Below are positions 62,039-64,000 of a DNA stretch of 64,000 bases, piece by piece. Below the pieces are notes generated by a model, which worked only from the letters and a program-made list of their open reading frames with translations, was not told where the DNA came from and did not search any database. Source of the stretch: Accumulibacter sp036625275 (GTDB lineage: Bacteria > Pseudomonadota > Gammaproteobacteria > Burkholderiales > Rhodocyclaceae). The number at the start of each line of letters is the position of its first letter. Position 1 is the stretch's first letter. Position numbers and translations under genes: made by a program. The DNA is taken from assembly GCF_036625275.1 (NCBI RefSeq), contig NZ_JAZKUD010000006.1:38295-102294 (forward strand). The letters run 5' to 3'.

Positions 62039-62986
62039 ATGACCCAGGTGACCGAAGTGGCGGCGGCAGTGATGCTGCGCGGCGATCCGGCGGCGCCCGA
62101 GTTTCTGCTTGCGCAACGCCCGCCCGGAAAGGTCTATGCCGGCTACTGGGAATTCCCGGGCGGCAAGGTCGAACCTGGCGAGACGGCGCGCGCGGCGCTG
62201 GTTCGTGAACTGCAGGAAGAACTCGGCATCACCGTCGAGCAGGCCTGGCCGTGGGTCTGTTGCGAATTCAGCTATCCGCACGCGACGGTGCGCCTGCGCT
62301 TCTTTCGTGTCAATAGGTGGCACGGCGAGCTGGCGGCGATCGAGCACAGCGGCCTGATCTGGTTGCAGTCCGGCGTGGCAGCGAGCGTCGCACCGATCCT
62401 GCCGGCCAACGATCCGATCCTGCGCGCGCTCGCGCTGCCGTCGCTATACGCACTGAGCAATGCCGAGGAGTCCGGCGTGGCGGTCGAACTGGCGCGACTG
62501 CAGAACGCCCTGGCCAACGGATTGCGCCTGTTCCAGGTGCGCGACAAAACGCTGCCGCCAACGCAACGCCACGCCTTTGCGCGCCAGGTCATGGCGCTGG
62601 CGGCCAGGCATGAGCAGGTGATGGTGCTGATCAACGACGACCAGGAACTCGCCCGCAGGGTCGGCGCCGGGGGCGTTCACCTTTCGTCGCAGCGACTCTG
62701 GCAGATCGAACGGCGCCCGGATTTTGCTTGCGTCGCCGCCTCGTGCCACGGCCCTGCGGACCTGGCTCGCGCCGCCGAACTGGGACTCGATTTCGTCGTC
62801 CTCGGCCCCTTGCTGCCGACGGCCAGCCACCCCGGAGCAGCCGGCATCGGCTGGCCAGCGTTCGCGCGGCTCATTGAACGCTCGCCGTTGCCGGTCTATG
62901 CGCTGGGCGGCTTGCAGCCGGAGATGCTCGAAACGGCGAGGCGCCACGGCGGACACGGCATCGCGCTGATGCGTGGCTGGCGCTAG
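62039..62986 (+). CDS. Nudix hydrolase (MutT-like) fused to a ThiE-like domain
   Basis: 315 aa from ATG 62039. The Nudix box GGKVEPGETARAALVRELQEELGI is complete across residues 41-64 (GX5EX7REUXEEXGU), so 8-oxo-dGTP hydrolysis is likely. From ~145 a thiamine-phosphate-synthase-like TIM barrel follows (LRLFQVRDKTLPP, GGVHLSSQRL, DFVVLGPLLPTASHPGAAGIGW, VYALGGLQPEML). The substrate residues are only partly kept. This fusion is common in betaproteobacteria; the second domain's function is not established. Confidence 0.93.
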   Translation: MTQVTEVAAAVMLRGDPAAPEFLLAQRPPGKVYAGYWEFPGGKVEPGETARAALVRELQEELGITVEQAWPWVCCEFSYPHATVRLRFFRVNRWHGELAAIEHSGLIWLQSGVAASVAPILPANDPILRALALPSLYALSNAEESGVAVELARLQNALANGLRLFQVRDKTLPPTQRHAFARQVMALAARHEQVMVLINDDQELARRVGAGGVHLSSQRLWQIERRPDFACVAASCHGPADLARAAELGLDFVVLGPLLPTASHPGAAGIGWPAFARLIERSPLPVYALGGLQPEMLETARRHGGHGIALMRGWR

Positions 62987-63090
62987 AGTAGTGGGATAGG
63001 TCGCGCCAGCGAATCAGGAACGGCTGAGAGCTTGTGAAGAAATCGTCGCGAGCGGGCCGAGCTGCCAGGCGCGAGCGAGCGAACGACGAG

Positions 63091-63150
63091 ACCTATCGTT
63101 TGAGTTCAGCGGCGGAGCGTAGCGGAGTCCGCTGGAACGCTAAGTTAGGC
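63091..63150 (-). repeat. attC-like recombination site
   Basis: 60 bp. On the minus strand: GCCTAAC (63150-63144), 5-nt spacer, GTTCCAGCGG, 16-nt loop, CCGCTGAAC, 6-nt spacer, GATAGGT (63097-63091). The arms pair with one extra unpaired base (GTTCC-AGCGG against CCGCT-GAAC), a hallmark of attC sites. The toxin stop TAA lies inside GCCTAAC, the normal gene-attC junction. The far simple site has GAT instead of the canonical GTT, so recombination competence is doubtful. Confidence 0.65.
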
Positions 63151-63447
63151 GCGCCCGGAAACACGGTGACGCCAGTAGCCGGGTTCACGGTGGCAGTGCA
63201 TGACTGCAACAATCAGCACGAAGTCCGCTTCGACGGTGTAGAGCACGGCGTAAGGAAACACACGTGTGAGACACCGCCGAATATCTTCCTCCAGGATACG
63301 CCAACGTTCGGGGGCTTCGAGAATCTGCCGAACAGTGTGTTCAACCGCCGCCATGAAGCGGATCTCCAAACCCGCCTGACAACCCGCATAATACTTGGCA
63401 GCCTCTTCGTACTCCGCGAGGGCCTCGGGGTGGAACTCATATTTCAT
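63145..63447 (-). CDS. parE: RelE/ParE family toxin
   Basis: 100 aa. MKYEFHPEALAEYEEAAKYYAG, LEIRFMAAVEHTVRQILEAPERW, RRCLTRVFPYAVLYTVEADFVLIVAVMHCHREPGYW (in parts) are the ParE/RelE_StbE pattern (FHPEA..E...A..YY, PY.V.Y......I...AV.H..R.P.YW). It overlaps the antitoxin by 4 bp (ATGA). It is predicted to inhibit gyrase (ParE) or cleave mRNA (RelE); ParE is favoured by the C-terminus. Its end overlaps an attC-like site. Confidence 0.9.
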   Translation of the reverse strand: MKYEFHPEALAEYEEAAKYYAGCQAGLEIRFMAAVEHTVRQILEAPERWRILEEDIRRCLTRVFPYAVLYTVEADFVLIVAVMHCHREPGYWRHRVSGRA

Positions 63448-63677
63448 TGACCAAACATCCGACGGACTCGCTCCAATGCTTCATCGCCGGGGATAGTTTG
63501 CACTCGTCCGGCGCGGACGTCGTCTCGGCGGCGGCGCGCCTCGGCAGCCCAGAGTTGTTGAATGTAGCCATCTTCTGCCGGATCAAGGCTTTCCACTAGG
63601 CGGTCGGCGAGCAAAGCTCGTGCTTCGCTCGGCAGGGTGAGTGCTTCTTCAGCGATTTGTTCGACGGTCAAGTTCAT
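63444..63677 (-). CDS. addiction module antitoxin component
   Basis: 77 aa. MNLTVEQIAEEALTLPSEARALLADRLVESL, then ARRRRDDVRAGRVQTIPGDEALERVRRM is the 'putative addiction module component' (TIGR02574) pattern: helical N-terminus with LP...R..L...L...L and R...E...G....IP. It precedes the toxin by a 4-bp overlap. The two form a type II toxin-antitoxin operon. Confidence 0.9.
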   Translation of the reverse strand: MNLTVEQIAEEALTLPSEARALLADRLVESLDPAEDGYIQQLWAAEARRRRDDVRAGRVQTIPGDEALERVRRMFGQ

Positions 63678-63884
63678 AGGGATTGACTCCTGGTTAAGAA
63701 CGCCTTTTCAGAAGGCCCAAACTTGCTAAAAAGCCGGAGACAACAAGCCTGAGCTTCCCTCGGTTTTTCGCCTTCCAAAGGATGAGTTTCATGCTACCAG
63801 TTTTTCCTGATGCTGCTGGCTAATCCCATGCTCCAGGATTTGAACTGGAGAGCGGTAGCCGAGGGTCGAATGCTGCGTAATCGT

Positions 63885-64000
63885 TCACACCCCCTCAACA
63901 AAACCTTCCAGCGTGATGATTTGTATGGGATAGTTGCGGCACTTTCGGACGACCTGAGCGACGCGGGGCGATGCACCTGAGCAGACATGACCTTTTCCAG
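63885..64000 (-). CDS. C-terminal end of an unknown gene (partial)
   Basis: The minus strand is open from the window edge to TGA at 63885 and reads ...GASPRVAQVVRKCRNYPIQI and then ITLEGFVEGV. The 5' end lies beyond the window. The protein is not recognised, and only 38 codons are visible. A hairpin CTCCAG/CTGGAG lies at 63831-63850 beyond its stop, without a T run. It could be a further cassette gene. Bases 63678-63884 show no gene. Confidence 0.3.
   Translation of the reverse strand, partial: GKGHVCSGASPRVAQVVRKCRNYPIQIITLEGFVEGV

Overview
The window is high-GC chromosomal DNA from a betaproteobacterium. The gene set suggests the Rhodocyclales and resembles 'Candidatus Accumulibacter'-type polyphosphate/glycogen-accumulating bacteria. 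This is inferred from gene content and order (2-methylcitrate dehydratase tail, GlgP/GlgE/GlgM glycogen genes, betaproteobacterial greB, alr-radA, Nudix-ThiE fusion); no marker gene was compared with a database.

Layout. 1-309: end of prpD. 326-3251: a serralysin-like RTX metalloprotease and a PilJ-PAS-GGDEF diguanylate cyclase, both leftward. 3382-6808: a leftward, translationally coupled pair made of a SIR2-like/TIR protein and a membrane-anchored nSTAND-type NTPase. This looks like an NLR-like conflict (anti-phage) system. 7046-18418: a promoter, a cyclic-di-GMP (GEMM-I) riboswitch and a type IV pilus minor-pilin operon (pilE-like, fimT, pilV, pilW, pilX, pilY1) followed by a TonB-like gene. 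The pilY1 product is 2243 aa and carries two adjacent tandem arrays: 24 x 21 bp, then 24 x 87 bp.

19223-27157: tRNA-Ser(CGA) with a 7.8-kb integrative element at its 3' end. The element is flanked by 14-bp direct repeats and holds a tyrosine integrase, AlpA-like regulator, toprim primase, DUF927 ATPase and several small unknown genes. 27310-28331: decayed IS1182-like and IS110-like transposase remnants.

28404-30816: a candidate attenuator leader followed by serC-serA (serine biosynthesis). 31513-37512: glgP, glgE and glgM. 37750-62986: mostly housekeeping genes: tsaB-rimI-uracil DNA glycosylase, LemA/TPM cluster, Lrp, lplT, LysR, alr-radA, exported pcm, EamA transporter, greB, htpG, hypoxanthine DNA glycosylase, a PilB/GspE-like ATPase, amt with a sigma-54 promoter, mltA, a DUF815 ATPase and a Nudix-ThiE fusion. 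63091-63677: an attC-like site joined to a ParE-type toxin/antitoxin pair, which looks like an integron cassette. A partial gene runs off the right end.

How the parts connect. The diguanylate cyclase at 1.7-3.3 kb and the c-di-GMP riboswitch at 7.1 kb suggest that the pilus-tip operon is controlled by c-di-GMP. GlgM and GlgE would build alpha-glucan through maltose-1-phosphate, and GlgP would degrade it. The most novel-looking items are the SIR2-TIR/nSTAND pair, the double repeat array in PilY1, the large inverted repeat inside the island genes, and the mutually exclusive hairpins before serC.
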